Positions 44,684 to 56,707 of a stretch of 64,000 nucleotides of DNA are shown piece after piece (position 1 is the first letter of the stretch; each line of letters starts with the position of its first letter). The position numbers and the translations under genes were made by a program. Location: NCBI GenBank assembly GCA_003184365.1, contig NKYR01000012.1, positions 1-64,000 on the forward strand, written 5' to 3'. The notes below the pieces were generated by a model. That model did not search any database. It was not told the DNA's origin and saw nothing but the letters and a program-made list of their open reading frames with translations. The DNA is from Evernia prunastri. Lineage: Eukaryota > Ascomycota > Lecanoromycetes > Lecanorales > Parmeliaceae.

Positions 44684-45952
44684 TTATGACGGCTTTCTGA
44701 GTATTTCACCGAACCACTGCCCAATTCCCTGCATGTGCTTTTCATCCCACAGTCCAATGCCCTCCCTTTCATTGATTTCAAACTCCCTTCTAACGACGTT
44801 CTTCTCATCAACACTTTCGACGCTCGATCGTCTGAAGCTCTTTCGCATCATTTCAACGAGGTCTACTCCCTGGTCCTTGAGTATGAAATTCTTCCCTACT
44901 TCTACCCTCGTCCAGGGTAACAGTAGGTTCGAGCCTGTTGGTGGATACTTACGAGGCGAATGACGCCTCTTGGTAGGTGGTAAGACATGGTTTTCGTCCT
45001 CCAAGCCACCGTTACGAAGGCTGTGTTCAGAAGACGCAGCAGCCTCATTGGGAATCTCACAAGGTGCTGTGCGGAAAAAAAGCAATGGACTCGCAAACGG
45101 ATCGAAATATGATTCTGCTTTCAAGAAGAAAGCTTCCCGTAAACCGCAAAGGCCACCGGCAGATAGGGACTCGTTGTTAGCGCCTGAGGGAAAACCAAGG
45201 ACTTTGCGGAAGATAGCGTTTCGTGTGGCATGGCTTGATTCCAACACGGTCCAGTCAAGGATTGGGTTTCCAACTGCTAGAGCGCTGATACCCTGGGGCT
45301 CCAGCTCTGCAGGCGTATAGAAGCATTCCGTCAAGGCCAGCATTGTCGCTAGGCTTCCCCCAACCAATTCGCCGCAGACACCGATCTTCGAGGGTTTAGT
45401 GGACAACATCCTCAGCTCTTTATATGATGTGTGCCCGGGACCACGGGCAAGGTTTGCTTGAACCCAATCATATCCTGCGAGTACCTAAATATCCCATCAA
45501 ACCCCACATCTTTCTGTATAATATCCAAAGCACCGACCGTATGTATAGGGATTGGATAGCCGATATGTTGAGAAAGTCTGTAGTCCATCTCGACAACAGT
45601 AGCATTGGCGCCAACGGCGAGATCTTTGAGATAGGAGTAGTTCTGAGTCGCGGTAGGAACGCCCCGCTTCAGGAGGATAATGATCGGGATATTGGTTTCG
45701 GGCCTCGGTGGATGACGAATCCTGAAAAATGATTAGCAGTCGATAGAGGTCTTATATTGGTTGTACTCCATTGGCCTACCGTAAATTGACTTTCCAACCG
45801 ATGCCGACGTTGACCTTGACATGGATTTCGTCGTCTATTGCCTGAATGATTGGTAGGTTGCTAGAACGGTAGTGGCACCGGCCTATCCTGGCCAGCCTTC
45901 CGGCTGGGTGCAACCTCGAGATCCATAATACATCGTTGACCAACCCTTTCAT
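44684..45952 (-). CDS. Alpha/beta-hydrolase-fold protein lacking the nucleophile serine, 385 aa, three exons (5' end uncertain)
   Basis: Exons are 45952-45780, 45721-45538 and 45484-44684. The fold is recognisable from ETNIPIIILLKRG, VEMDYRLSQHIGYPIPIHTVLAGYDWV, the elbow KIGVCGELVGGSLATMLALTE and ALAVGNPILDW. The elbow reads G-E-L-V-G instead of G-x-S-x-G, so no serine nucleophile is present. I believe a related fungal group also has GELxGG there, which would make this a lineage of non-catalytic members rather than a fresh mutation. The intron at 45537-45485 starts GTCGGT. The frame is open upstream of the chosen Met for another 20 or so codons (RYGVGLLTSTIHLKL) without an ATG. It stops close to an inverted-repeat end at 46029, so the original 5' end may be lost or lie in an unseen exon. 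Confidence 0.75.
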
Positions 45953-46028
45953 CCCAGCCAAAGTTGAGAGTTTGAGGTGAATTGTTGATGTTAATAATCC
46001 TACTCCGTACCTAAACAAATGCCCCTTG

Positions 46029-47271
46029 CCGAATACTCGTGTCTACCCGGAAGTGCACTTTACCTTGCCTCCTTCGCGCCGGCGTCCTACCTTAGTCCCA
46101 AAGGCTAACAAGTTAGCGCTGGAACTAAGCTCAAAAAAGTCTAGATCGCTTCGCGGACTTTTGTTGTAGGACGCCTGCTCCAGAAACCCCGTTTTTATCC
46201 AAAACGAGCTTCGTGTCAACAAATTTTTGAATCAATCACAGATCCATCAATTCTCATCAAAACCATTTAGAAATATATACTACGACGCGTAGAATTATAT
46301 AGCGAATTCGTTAGTAACAAAATCTAACTACCTACGGCAATATCCCGCGTTGTATACCTTACTAACCTTCGAGGACAGTTGACACCAGACCTATTACGTT
46401 CCCTATCTAAATGACCTAACCAACGGGTTACCTCTTTCCGGCAACGGGTCTCGGCGCTAGATTTCCTATCTCTCAGCGTCCGAGACCCTCCAAACACGGC
46501 ATTCAAATCGAATTATCAATGATAGAAAGGGGGGGAGCATGTTGATCAAAAGTCCTAAACATGCCAAGACTTTTCGGATCCGGACCCGGACCCGGACCCG
46601 ATAGCCAAACTTGGGCCATCTTCCGAATATTACTATAAATTTCAGTATTCTAACTAGGGCAGTCGATTTTCGCTGTAGGCTTGGCATATTTAGAATAGAA
46701 TACAAGAAACAGGGGGTTTTTGGTGCAGACCCCCTGCGGGGACCGACTCACTATGCAGCTAAAAATTAAAGTCACGGTCTAAGCAGGGGGTCGAAAGCTA
46801 ATGGAGACAACACTTTACCTGGAAGTGCACGATTAGGGCTAGGGCTTATCACCGCAAATTCTGTCCACCATTATATATATACCTAGATAGCGTAAGTAAA
46901 ATATATTTTAGTATGACGATGTTATAATTTCAGTATATAATAGTATAATAGTGCGGAATATTCATGAAAATAAATCAATAGTGTATAATATAGATAGATG
47001 AACATTTTCTAGTTTGCGGCGCTGTACCCTAGCCCTAATCGTGCACTTTCGGATATATACGAGCTGAGGAAGGGTTTTTCAGGCCTCGTCTCAACCAGTC
47101 TTCTACTCTTTACGCCTATTAGCAAGAACATTGCGATCCTGCAGCTGCAAATGCGAGTGTTTGAAGTCCTTTGATCCTATAGTTCGTTCATAGATAGAGA
47201 TTTTGAGATTTGCGGAATCGTGCCCTAGCCCTAATCGTGCACTTCCGGGTAGACACGAATATTTGCCGGTG
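46029..47271. mobile_element. Nested inverted-repeat mobile region (about 1.24 kb)
   Basis: The outer ends are inverted: 46029-46059 reads GCCGAATACTCGTGTCTACC through GGAAGTGCAC, and 47239-47271 reads GTGCACTTCCGGGTAGACAC through to GCCGG. An inner pair is also inverted: 46820-46862 (GGAAGTGCACGATTAGGGCT..CGCAAA) and 47006-47052 (TTTGCGG..CCCTAGCCCTAATCGTGCAC). The CCCTAGCCCTAATCGTGCAC word recurs a third time at 47227. Between the outer ends lie a (CCGGAC) microrepeat (46575-46594) and an anonymous 60-codon minus-strand frame (46506-46324). No transposase domain is readable. The interior after 46850 is AT-rich. This looks like one non-autonomous element inserted into, or arisen from, another. 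Confidence 0.6.
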
Positions 47272-47491
47272 CTATCTCCGGCTGACTCGGAGATTATTTT
47301 GCCAATAGCATTGTCGTGAAAAATTCTTTGGCTGTTTATGGGACAAGGGGACCCTTTTCTTGCAGGCATTCGTTTTCGTTGATCTTCTCGTTTACTATCG
47401 TTACTCAGAGGTCACATATATATAGTGCATCGCTCCTAGCATATCAGCAGCTGGAAAGATTCTGTCGAGACATTTCAACGATCCCTACGTT

Positions 47492-48334
47492 ATGGCACCA
47501 GTAATTCACTGCGTCAGGCACGCTCAAGGTAAGACTACAAAGAGCCTGAACTTCCTCTTCTGACCCAACAGGCTACCACAACCTTTCCGTAAGCAACCAC
47601 AGCATGCCGGACCCGTCCCTGACTCCATTTGGGGAAGAACAGTGCAACAACCTAGCGCAAGATTTCCCCTATCACAAATCAATCGGTGCCATAGTCGCAT
47701 CACCCCTCAGACGTACGATATACACCGCCTTATATGCCTTCAGACCCTTGATAGAAAAGGGCATGCCTGTCATCGCTCTCCCGGAAGTCTGCGAGACGGC
47801 CGACGTACCTTGCGATACGGGCAGTGATATTGGTGTGCTGAGAGAGGAGATGCGGGGCAAACCCGTGGATCTGAATAGGGTAAAGGAAGGGTGGAATGTC
47901 AAGACTGGGAAGTGGGCACCCACTGCGGATGCCATTGAGAAGAGAGCGAGGGAGGCGAGACAGTGGCTGAGGGCCAGACCGGAAGACGAGATTGTGGTAG
48001 TCACGCATGGCGGGTTCCTCCACTACTTTACGGAAGACTGGTCTGACTTCAAGGTGGCCATGGGTACGCGTAGTCGCTGGGCAAGTGGTGGGAGGACGAG
48101 GCTGACAAACACTGTGTAGGCACCGGCTGGAAAAACGTCGAACACCGATCCTATGTATTTGCCGATGAGGTCGGCGAGAATGCCTCTTTGGTCGAAACAA
48201 AGCACTCCAGAGAATCGAGACGCGGTAGTGAGATACCTTTAACGAAAGAAGAACGTATGAACCTACGAGAGACAGCAGAGAAGACGGAGGATGGGAATAT
48301 CCATCCTGTGCAGGCGGTGCAAGCGAAGGTGTGA
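47492..48334 (+). CDS. Histidine phosphatase (phosphoglycerate-mutase-like), 247 aa, three exons
   Basis: Exons are 47492-47528, 47572-48063 and 48120-48334. The catalytic RHG-type motif is split by intron 1 and reads CVRHAQGYHN after splicing, with the phospho-accepting His in RHA. A later SPLRRTIYTA supplies the second Arg, and VVVTHGGFLHY gives the second catalytic His. The acid position is in LPEVCETADVPCDTG. This matches small cytosolic fungal PGM-like phosphatases (Pmu1/YOR283w type) rather than glycolytic mutase. The substrate is unknown. The start codon lies 220 bp from the inverted-repeat region, so its promoter may be partly transposon-derived. Confidence 0.88.
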
Positions 48335-48747
48335 TAGCATTTGGGGGTGAGTATCATCGCTTTCTTACCGTGCTACAGAGAAAGGCTTTGCCAGAGTGAT
48401 AACCACAAGAGGTTGGAGTGGGGCTTATTGAAAGAACTGAAGTAACAGAGTAACGCCATAGAGCATAGAGCGTAAGGCATAGACTATAAAAGATAGAGTA
48501 TAGAGCATAGGCGCTGCAAAGCATCCCGTCCGGCATCAATAGACGCTCATATAGACTAATACCGAAGAAGAGATCTCATAACGCTGGCAGTTGTGCGACG
48601 ATAACGTACCGTACGATGGAGTACTTTCCGAGTCCAGCGATACAAATCCAACACTTGAACACCTCGAGAAAGTTCTAACAATCAATGCTAAGAAAAACAT
48701 CACCCTATCCCAAAGCCGACGACCACAAACTTCCCAACGACAAGGCA
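48335..48747. other. Short intergenic stretch between convergent genes
   Basis: No gene is seen. It contains a degenerate TAGAGTATAGAGCATAG-type repeat at about 48455-48512. Confidence 0.4.
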
Positions 48748-51679
48748 TCAAACCTGAACGAACGTCTCCGTCGTCCACCCATACTTCCTATACAGCCTCC
48801 CCCCATAACGTCGCAGCAGGTCGAACCGTATCTCGTTGCCGGGGTGGGGCTCGTGGAAGATGATGGACGACTCCGGCCTCCACGCCGGTTCGAACAGCGA
48901 CGCCGAGCCGTTGAGGGACGTGATGCCGAAACCGAGCCGTTGCATCGCGGACACGAAATCCTTCCACAGCACTTTGGACCCGATGTGGTCCTGCACGTCG
49001 GCCGGGAAAAAGGCGCGCATGGTCTTGTAGGCTCCTTTGGGCAGGGCGAACGTCTGCGCGGGAGGCTCATCCGTCTCGGGCTCGTCGGCGGCTGCTGGCT
49101 CCGATGGGGGGGCGGCCACACCGCGCGTCTTGACTTTCTCTTTCGGTCGCGTGGGCGGCGGGGTACTGCTTTCTGCGTCCGTGGGGAAGGTGCGCAGAGC
49201 CTCGATCTCCTCCGAGGTGGGCTTTGGGATCGCAGCCTTTTTGTGTTTGGGTTGGACCGCTGGCGGCTGCCACGGCGGTGTCCGTTCAATCTTGCGCTCA
49301 GTGATCCGATCTTGCATCAAACCAGAGAGTGTCTTGCCAGAAATTTCCGCAAAATGCTGGTCTGTCTCCCGCCAGAAGGTGTCAAGCATCGCCTCCTCTG
49401 CCCTCCGCCTGTCAATGTTTTCTTGCCTTTTCCCAGGAGGAGGATATTTGAAGTCAGCGAAAGGCGTCACAAAAGCCCCAAGCTTAGCGGTTTTCAGTCT
49501 ATCCTGGATCACGGCGATGACGTCGAGGCGTGACTCGACCCCAGCAATCGATGAATCGAGGTCCATCGGTAGCTGGATTCGAGGTTGATAGCGACTCAAG
49601 CGCGTGTGGATCTCCCCAATGGCGGCCGTCTCTGAGAGTGTTTTTGCAACTCCAGTGGTGATGAGACCTTTCTGTTCAGTGTCCTGGCCCATGATCCGCT
49701 CGATGACGTCCAGGATGTTTGGAACCCCCATCAGAGATGTTCGATCGTCATGCATGAGGTCATAGACAATCTCCAGGATCGGCGGGATTGTGATACCCTT
49801 ACGAAGATGATAACTGACGGATTGATTTTCTCTGACAGTGCAATCAAAGTACCGCCGTAAAGGTTCACTCATTGGCAAGATCTTTCGCAGGTCCACCAGT
49901 GGGTACCTTCTCACTTTGTCCATCACGAGCACAAGATTGGCAAGAGAATCTTGATACTCTTTTGGTGACGGCTCGATGGACGAAGTTGCTGTCCCGGCGC
50001 GCAAAACCTCGAGCTTTTGCAGGTCCGCCAGTATGGTATTCCAAACGATCAGATTTTTGTATGGATCATGAACAGTCGTCCGACAGACTGCATGCATACT
50101 GTTCTCCTTTCGCAACTCGGTAATTCGGAGCTTGTACACTTTTTCCCAAGTGTAGAGCATCATCTCGTATCTGGCTTTGAAGACTTCTTGAAAGTAAGAT
50201 GGATCTTCTCTTAGAGCCCCTACCCGTTTCGGAGTCAGCATTGCTGCTTCAGGTCAAGAGGCTCGATTTCTGAATCAGGTCTAAGGACTTATATTTGAGA
50301 TAGAAATCGGAAACCGTACGTACATATCTCATCTTCGGCTTCGTCCCTTTTGGCAGAAGCTAGCTTTCGAAGGTATTCAAGAGGGAATTGCTGAGGTAGA
50401 CGATAGGCTGCTTCAGTGTTGACTTCTACCATGGATTGCAATTCTGCCGGTTGCTCAGACTGAGATGTCTCGTTTTCAGATATTAGCCCTCCGTCGACGG
50501 CGGGTGCAGATGTTGAAAGGTCGCTTGTTGCTACCGCTTTGATACCGTGGTCGTGCAGCATGAGCTCCGTGCAGGCGACTAAAAACTCCAGCGTCCTATC
50601 TTGTATCTCCAGCACAATCAAACCTTCGCTGAGATGGAAACCTTTACCCATGAGAAGATCCTGGATGGCATTGAAATCCGAGTTCCAGGAGACGATATCC
50701 GCGTACTTTTCCCGTGCTATTTGACCACCCAGCTGACGAGAATCTCCGAGTTAGTTGTGCCTTTTCACGAGCTGATTCAAGGTCTTGAAACACGTCGCGA
50801 GGCGCATCTCGAGGCTCGGAGCTCGTCACACAAGAAGATATAGGAAAGGCTGGAATCGAAAACTACGTACCATCATGGTATATCCATCGACTCTAACAAT
50901 TCTGATGGCTCCAGCGGACGCTGCCATCCGAATTTGCTGGGAATCCGACCAGGCAAAGATTTCGGGGCCGTTAAGTGCTCGAGACTCGATGAATAGCAGA
51001 AAGTTCTTGTTGTTGCTAAGATCCTCGAGATTGACGTGAGGGAATAGGTAGGCGTCTCTGTGTTGGGCGCCATCCCTTCTATGCTCGAGCACCCACAAAG
51101 CTCGTTGTTCCCTGAGTGCTTGGAAATCTGGTCTATGGACCTCGGCCATGCCTATGAATGTCTTGGAGTTAGCATTCCCTCTTCAAAGTCAAAACGCGGA
51201 GTGATTGGACACATCACAGAGACATCCGATGCCTATAACTAGTGAAAACCGTCTTGCAACACAGAAATTGGTCCAAATTAGGACTACGCTACTATCAGAA
51301 AGTACGTACCTGGCCATGCGTCCAGTAGTAGCTTCTTGCGCTGGTTGGGTTTCCGTTTCTTCCACCGTCTCTGTAGGGCGCGACCATGATTCTTAACTAT
51401 CCAAGCTAGTCTTTCATGGTTGGCAAGGATTCTTTGCGTCCGCTGTGAAACTTCCTGCCGGATGACTGTTTCCTGATCCAGGTCTGGTTCCTCTTGGACG
51501 GTCACATGGAAACGTTCTAGCGCGGGGGCCAGTAGTCGTATCGTTTCTGCTCTCTGTACCTCTTCTAGGCTGCGTTCTGGATCCGAAGCCAGAATGGAAT
51601 CGACCGCTTGAGATATCTCTTGTTGGGTCTGCTGGGCATTCGGGACCAAGAGCATCTTTGCTCTGGTCTGAGAGTCCAT
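48748..51679 (-). CDS. Large uncharacterised fungal protein, 843 aa, four exons
   Basis: Exons are 51679-51310, 51151-50871, 50732-50324 and 50219-48748. Landmarks are a predicted helical start with QRILANHERLAWIVKNHGRALQRRW at about residue 85, a DAWPGMAEVHRPDF junction, AYLFPHVNLEDL and LLFIESRALNGPEIFAWSD. ALREDPSYFQEV follows, then a long helical region and a Pro, Glu and Lys-rich linker at about 670-730. The C-terminal segment, GNEIRFDLLRRYGGRLYRKYGW, resembles the short HicA-like end of this group. I recognise the layout from a lineage-expanded family of anonymous ascomycete proteins, but know of no assigned function. Three of four exon junctions were chosen because they rebuild that family layout. 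No signal peptide or membrane segment is seen. Confidence 0.75.
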
Positions 51680-52677
51680 CTTTGTGGATAGTATAGTAAC
51701 CTAAAGACACAGACTGAGGAGACGCTCGAATTCAAGCAACATGTTTGAGAGAATTCAGCCATCTTCACAGGGTCCAGTGTCTACCAAGGAGATTGTAGTA
51801 GCACAAAGCAGGGGAGATTTAAAGATCGTTCATTCATCTGCTCACGGAAAGAGCCAATGACAGCATGTTTCTTGCAGTATCCACCAGGATACCCCCTGCA
51901 GTATACTGTGTTATCATCACGGCATAGATATATGCCGGTCCTGCATTCACATCAGAAGCGGGGAACATTAACAGATATCCCAGGGACCTAGTCACTTGAT
52001 ACCACGGAACAGATATATGCCGAGATTTAGGCTGGCAGCACAGTAGTTTCATCACTGTGCCTTTTACCTAAGTACCGTTAGTCCACAAGGCTAGACACCT
52101 GGGAATACCTCTTACATTGAGCCAAAGTGAAGACTCCACTGGGTACTTGTGGCATGGCCCTTAGGCCAATCTATTTTTATATATTTGGCATTGTCTTCCG
52201 GATCGTCAGTGACATTCTCCGTCCTCTTATAGTCACACTGGGATCACAATTAGGATGGGGAACCATACTTGTAAAACTCATACTGCTTGACAAGCATATG
52301 TTGCTTGTCAAACCTAGGTAGGATGGATGAGGGGAAGTAACGCCGGTGTACTGTCAGAAAACAGTAACAGCTTTGGTTTGACCTGATCTGTACAACGTCT
52401 ATCAAAATTAACAGCCAAATTGATCTGGTCAATGGCCACAAGGATGTTGAGGTGAGGAAAAAGAGAGCTCTACCCTCTTGGAGTTTGGAGAATGCAAAAT
52501 TCTTTGATTCAATTGAAACGCGAGCAAACATTACACACAGGGAAGAATTGGCTAGACGTCTCCTTTAGAATCTGATCGTTGTGGAGAAATAACTGCTACG
52601 TCATGGGATACGTCGATTGATAGAGTCCGCAGGTAAGAGGACGTCGTCTCGCCCGAAGAATGGCTTTATACAGTCGT
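51680..52677. other. Intergenic, about 1 kb, no gene seen
   Basis: Only short anonymous frames are present. A repeated word ACAGATATATGCCG / ATAGATATATGCCG occurs at about 51921 and 52007. Confidence 0.4.
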
Positions 52678-54508
52678 TTATCCCATAGCTCGTGCTGAGT
52701 TGTGTTCCTCGCCATGTTTGAGTCCCTTGTAGTCTTGGTAAAACGGTCCAACCACTGCTAATAGTAGCAATCCAACCATTGTAATACTTGCCGTAATGCC
52801 CGAATAATATTCAGATCCGATATGCCATGCCAAATATAAAACTACCATGATCATAGTTGCGAGAGTGTACACAGAAAGTCCTATGAGAATGATCCAGACC
52901 AAAGGGCAGTGGTAAGGGTCATCCTTCTCAAGACCCCATAGGGTATTGGAGACATTTAACACTGGAAGCGAAGGACGGGAATGATCGTCGCCGGATTCAT
53001 TATCATCGTTCGGCAGAACATGTCGATTGTTGGAGCTGACACGATCTCTGACCGGTCTTGTGTTGCCGGAATGTTGAGACACGAAAACTAGTAGCATTGA
53101 CGTTCGGTCTTCCTTGCTTCGAGCATCTAATTTGAACTGGGTTTAGCAAGGGATACGAAAAAGCAGGATATCCACATACCGCTGCAGCGGCTACAATTGG
53201 CAACACTAAGAGCAGGAGAGCAAGCAATTGTCCGAACCCCCATTTATTCTCGTCGTCCGCGTGCATTATCTGATCGTTGTGTCTTACATACACTCGAGCC
53301 CAGAATGTCTGTTGAATGCCACGAATATTATTGAAGAAAAGCCATAGGATTTCCCACAGGAACGAATCAAGAAATTCTGAGTATACGAAATTGAAGGTGA
53401 GGAAGTATGTGTTGACATGGCGGAGAACCACTGAGGATTGCGATACCAAGACGACTCTGAGCCTCTTTACGTAATAGTCTTTCCGCGAACGTAGTCCATG
53501 ATCTCCTCGACGTCCAAAGAAGAGAAGTATTCTGCGTATGGAAGAATATGGTCCTTGACGGTTGGAACAAAATCCCAAACATTTGGACACAGTTATGAGT
53601 ACCAAATAGCCGAGCACTAATGTCATGCAAATAGTGTTCAGTGGCGGCCCTTTAGGAATAAATATTCGATGAAATCTGCATTGTACTCGAACACTCAATG
53701 GTAGGCCCGTATATAAAACTAGCAACCCGATCAAAAGCATTACGAAAACCTCAAGAATTCCGAGAAGTTGGGTATATCTCAAATTAGGCGCATCTCTGAA
53801 ATAGTCATTGAGAATTGTCAAAGTCGAGAGGTGGGTTGTGGAAGAGAACCAGCCCAAAGCCACGATGATGAAGAAGTGATAAGTAGACATGTTGCAATGC
53901 CGGGAGTAAGCAATGATGAAAATTTCCAAGCCAGTGACGATTTGTTGATCGCTAAGAGTAAGCCCGAAACGCTGATTCGCTTCGTACTGCTTGTTTGTTT
54001 GCTCTTGGGTGAGATTACTGATCAGTCCTAGGAAAGGACCCCAACGGCGTAAGAATCCTTCATCGAGGTCGTTAAGAAGGTCATGATCCAGCTCTCCACC
54101 ACTGACAGTTGGGTTGATTTTCTTCCTTGTTGGGATGGTATGAAATAAATAGGCCAGGGCGACTGCAACGAGCGCGACCAAGGAGTTCACACCAAATGCT
54201 ACAAACACCGACGTAAACTCATTGCACATTGAGCTCAGAGGCTGAGCCAGACAGAAAACTTCTATGAATTGGATGAGAGTGACATACCCCTTTGCCTGCT
54301 ATGTCAGGATCAGTTGGTGCGAGGGCATTCGGATTTTTCCATGTAGCATGGCCAATGAGTATATCATCTCGACAGCCCAATATAATTAACAATCAAGTGT
54401 GAAATGAGCAGTCGGAAGCCCACTGCCGCCTATTGCTAAATACCTTATATTTGGCTGATGGTCACAAGCTATCGCTGGTAAGACAATGAGCAGAAGCGAG
54501 GCTTCCAT
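52678..54508 (-). CDS. Multi-pass membrane protein of an anonymous fungal family (5' and one splice site uncertain)
   Basis: The well-supported body is 54241-53180, joined to 53112-52678. It contains about seven or eight hydrophobic helices, including VFVAFGVNSLVALVAVALAYLF, DQQIVTGLEIFIIAYSRHC, YHFFIIVALGWFSSTTHLSTL, LLGILEVFVMLLIGLLVL and VWIILIGLSVYTLATMIMVVLYLAW. The SDQQxVTGxxI and WFSSTTHL motifs are shared by many uncharacterised ascomycete membrane proteins. Upstream, an exon ending at 54288 encodes DDILIGHATWKN...APTDPDIAGKG and joins in phase by a 46-bp intron. A likely signal peptide (MEASLLLIVLPAIA, from 54508) precedes it, but no AG acceptor joins these two in frame. The intron at 53179-53113 needs an AAG acceptor and skips two nearer AGs. 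The 5' end may be damaged. Confidence 0.6.
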
Positions 54509-55407
54509 ATTGAAAAACATCGGGTTAAGAGAGCTGAAAGTAAAGCGGGACAGATGATGATCAATGATGATGCTGTCAAACCACCGGGTTTCCTATACCT
54601 ATTATATAGAATGAGAGCACCTTGCGGGAGCTGTGCTTCGTCCTACGAGGTTCAAGAAGAACCGATGGCGCTCAAGTGGCACAAAAGACCAGCTGCAGAT
54701 CGAATAAATGATCCCCAAACGGTCAGCGTCGCCATAGAAAGTGCCTCGGTCCGAGGACTAATAGCGAATCAGCATTAAAGAAGGCTGCTTCACCTAAGTA
54801 TTCTTCTGTCTTGCAGTCCGTATGTAAATGTTGAAAGCGATAGTCTTGAAGCGCCAAGACTCTTGCGCCAAGATCTCGGCGGTTGCTCCGGAATCGCGGC
54901 TAGATGCTTTGAGAGTAAAGTAAAGTACCTAGCCTGCCTGAAGTAGTAAAGTACATAAGTAGGTAAAGGCAATAACAATAGAGAATTGTTGTATCAATTG
55001 ACCGAATTTAAAATTTGAGTAGACACGGATGCAGTACAAAGGCTTTTTGACACCAATACTATGATTCACTACAGGAGAAGTGAAGTCTCCGCTTCTAGAC
55101 CTGCAATCTCGTCAATAAGAAGCGATTTTGGACTTACTCTATGACAATAGCATGCACGGACATGATAATGGAAGCCATTGACAGTTTGATGACTTATTGT
55201 TCACCTCCAGTATGGCTATATATCTATATATATTCCAGTCTCTTGCACTGTGTTCTTCCTCTGCAACCTCGTCTCTCCTTTCCACATTACATATCCTTCT
55301 GCCTTCCAATTCCTTTTCTTTTCACCTCTTACATCGTCTCCTCTTTGCGGTAGCTGGTCTACCTTCCAACACGTTCTTAACCTTCACCATCCATTTCTAT
55401 CTTTGCA
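54509..55407. other. Intergenic, no gene seen
   Basis: It lies between divergent genes. A CT-rich stretch at 55235-55400 just before the zinc-finger start is typical of fungal promoters and leaders. Confidence 0.45.
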
Positions 55408-56707
55408 ATGGCACCTAACCGACCCACCTGCCCTGCCCTCAACACCCGCTCCGCCACTCGTAAGAATGGCGCTACCCTCCGTTCTTTGGATGCTGGCGTT
55501 CAAAAGTGCTTCCGATGCATAATCTGCGACAAGAAACATGGCTCAAGAGCTGCGCTCTCACGCCACTTCAAGTCACACACCACTCGCCCCCAAGAACTTT
55601 CGCCATTCACTCACCCCAGCTGCTGGGCCGAAGATAGCGTTACATACCCACGAAGCGGACCAAACGCCGAGGACATAGACGTGGACGACGACGTATTCGA
55701 TGCGCTTCCATCGAAGAAGCAACGTGCATTGAACAGCAGGATCAAGTACGCACTGGCTGGCGTCAAGAACAAGAGGCAACTAAAGCAGAAAAAAGATCAG
55801 CAACGCCTGTGCCTGCTCCACTGGTGGTTCAGAGCAAATGAGGATTCTTTACGAGCGAGGATGGAGTTTGGGCCTCCGGGACTATTCCCTCGCAGAGGTA
55901 AGTCAATAACGCTAAAATGCCATATTCTTGCGGCTAAACTAACGGCGTGGCCTAGGAGAACACACTCTGCAGGATCAGGGTCAAGCACTCTATGCCGAGG
56001 GCATCACAGCAGGAAATGACAGCCTGCTCAAGCTTGCCGACGCGCCTTCGATCTCAGGAGTCAAGTCGTTTTCCGCGGCGGAAGCCCCGACAACACAAGC
56101 AGACCAGCTGGTCCCCGACCCCGACCAAGATCTTCGCTCAGTCTCTGCCCGACCCGGCTTCCTCGACCACGACTTCGACCGCTCGCTCAAGGGATCAATC
56201 ATCGCGGATTTCGAGCTCGCGTCGACTCGCCCGCTCACAAGCACGCCGCTCCTGTGGTGCATGAGCAACACCTTCACCCATTTCGTCAAGGAGCATGGAG
56301 AAGACCTGGTCTGCGCCATGGCCCTCAAACAGGCCGCCGAGACGTATCTCGGCGACATCGGAGTTTCTCGCGACACCCTCAACGGACTCAACTCGCGTTT
56401 CGACCACGAGATCTTGCACGAGTACGACATGGCCGTCCACGCGGAAGACGAAGACAAGTGGGCCGCACTCATCCGCAACCCGGAGCGTTTCCGACGAGAT
56501 CGCGCGTTCATCTGGGATGTGCTGGAGGAGGCGACGCGTGACTATTTTAACGACTGGGATGCGGAGCTGCCTGTTGCGCGGAAGGGAGCCCGGCACAGTT
56601 CTCACGCGGTGCGGGTGGTTGTGAGGGCGACGAGGACGTTCATAAGGCTGCTGTGCGATGCGGAGACATCTGCGTATGTGAAGAGGTATTGGATCGGAGA
56701 GATCTGA
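55408..56707 (+). CDS. C2H2-finger-containing protein, 413 aa, two exons, function unknown
   Basis: Exons are 55408-55897 and 55956-56707. One zinc finger lies at about residues 38-58 (CIICDKKHGSRAALSRHFKSH). An acidic patch (EDIDVDDDVFD) and a basic patch (KNKRQLKQKKDQQR) follow. The C-terminal 150 residues are helical and charged (FDHEILHEYDMAVHAEDEDKWAALIRNPERF) and end in ISxRxxWIGEI-like sequence; I cannot name this region. The second exon is noticeably GC-rich compared with its surroundings. A nuclear role is plausible from the finger, but a single finger is weak evidence for DNA binding. Confidence 0.7.

Noticed and set aside
44900..44960. tRNA-like B-box word (GGTTCGAGCC)
   Set aside because: No acceptor stem or A box pairs with it, and it lies inside hydrolase coding sequence.
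53003..53112. Frameshift near the end of the membrane-protein gene
   Set aside because: A 67-bp intron with an AAG acceptor rejoins the frames. I keep it as a splice uncertainty rather than a mutation.
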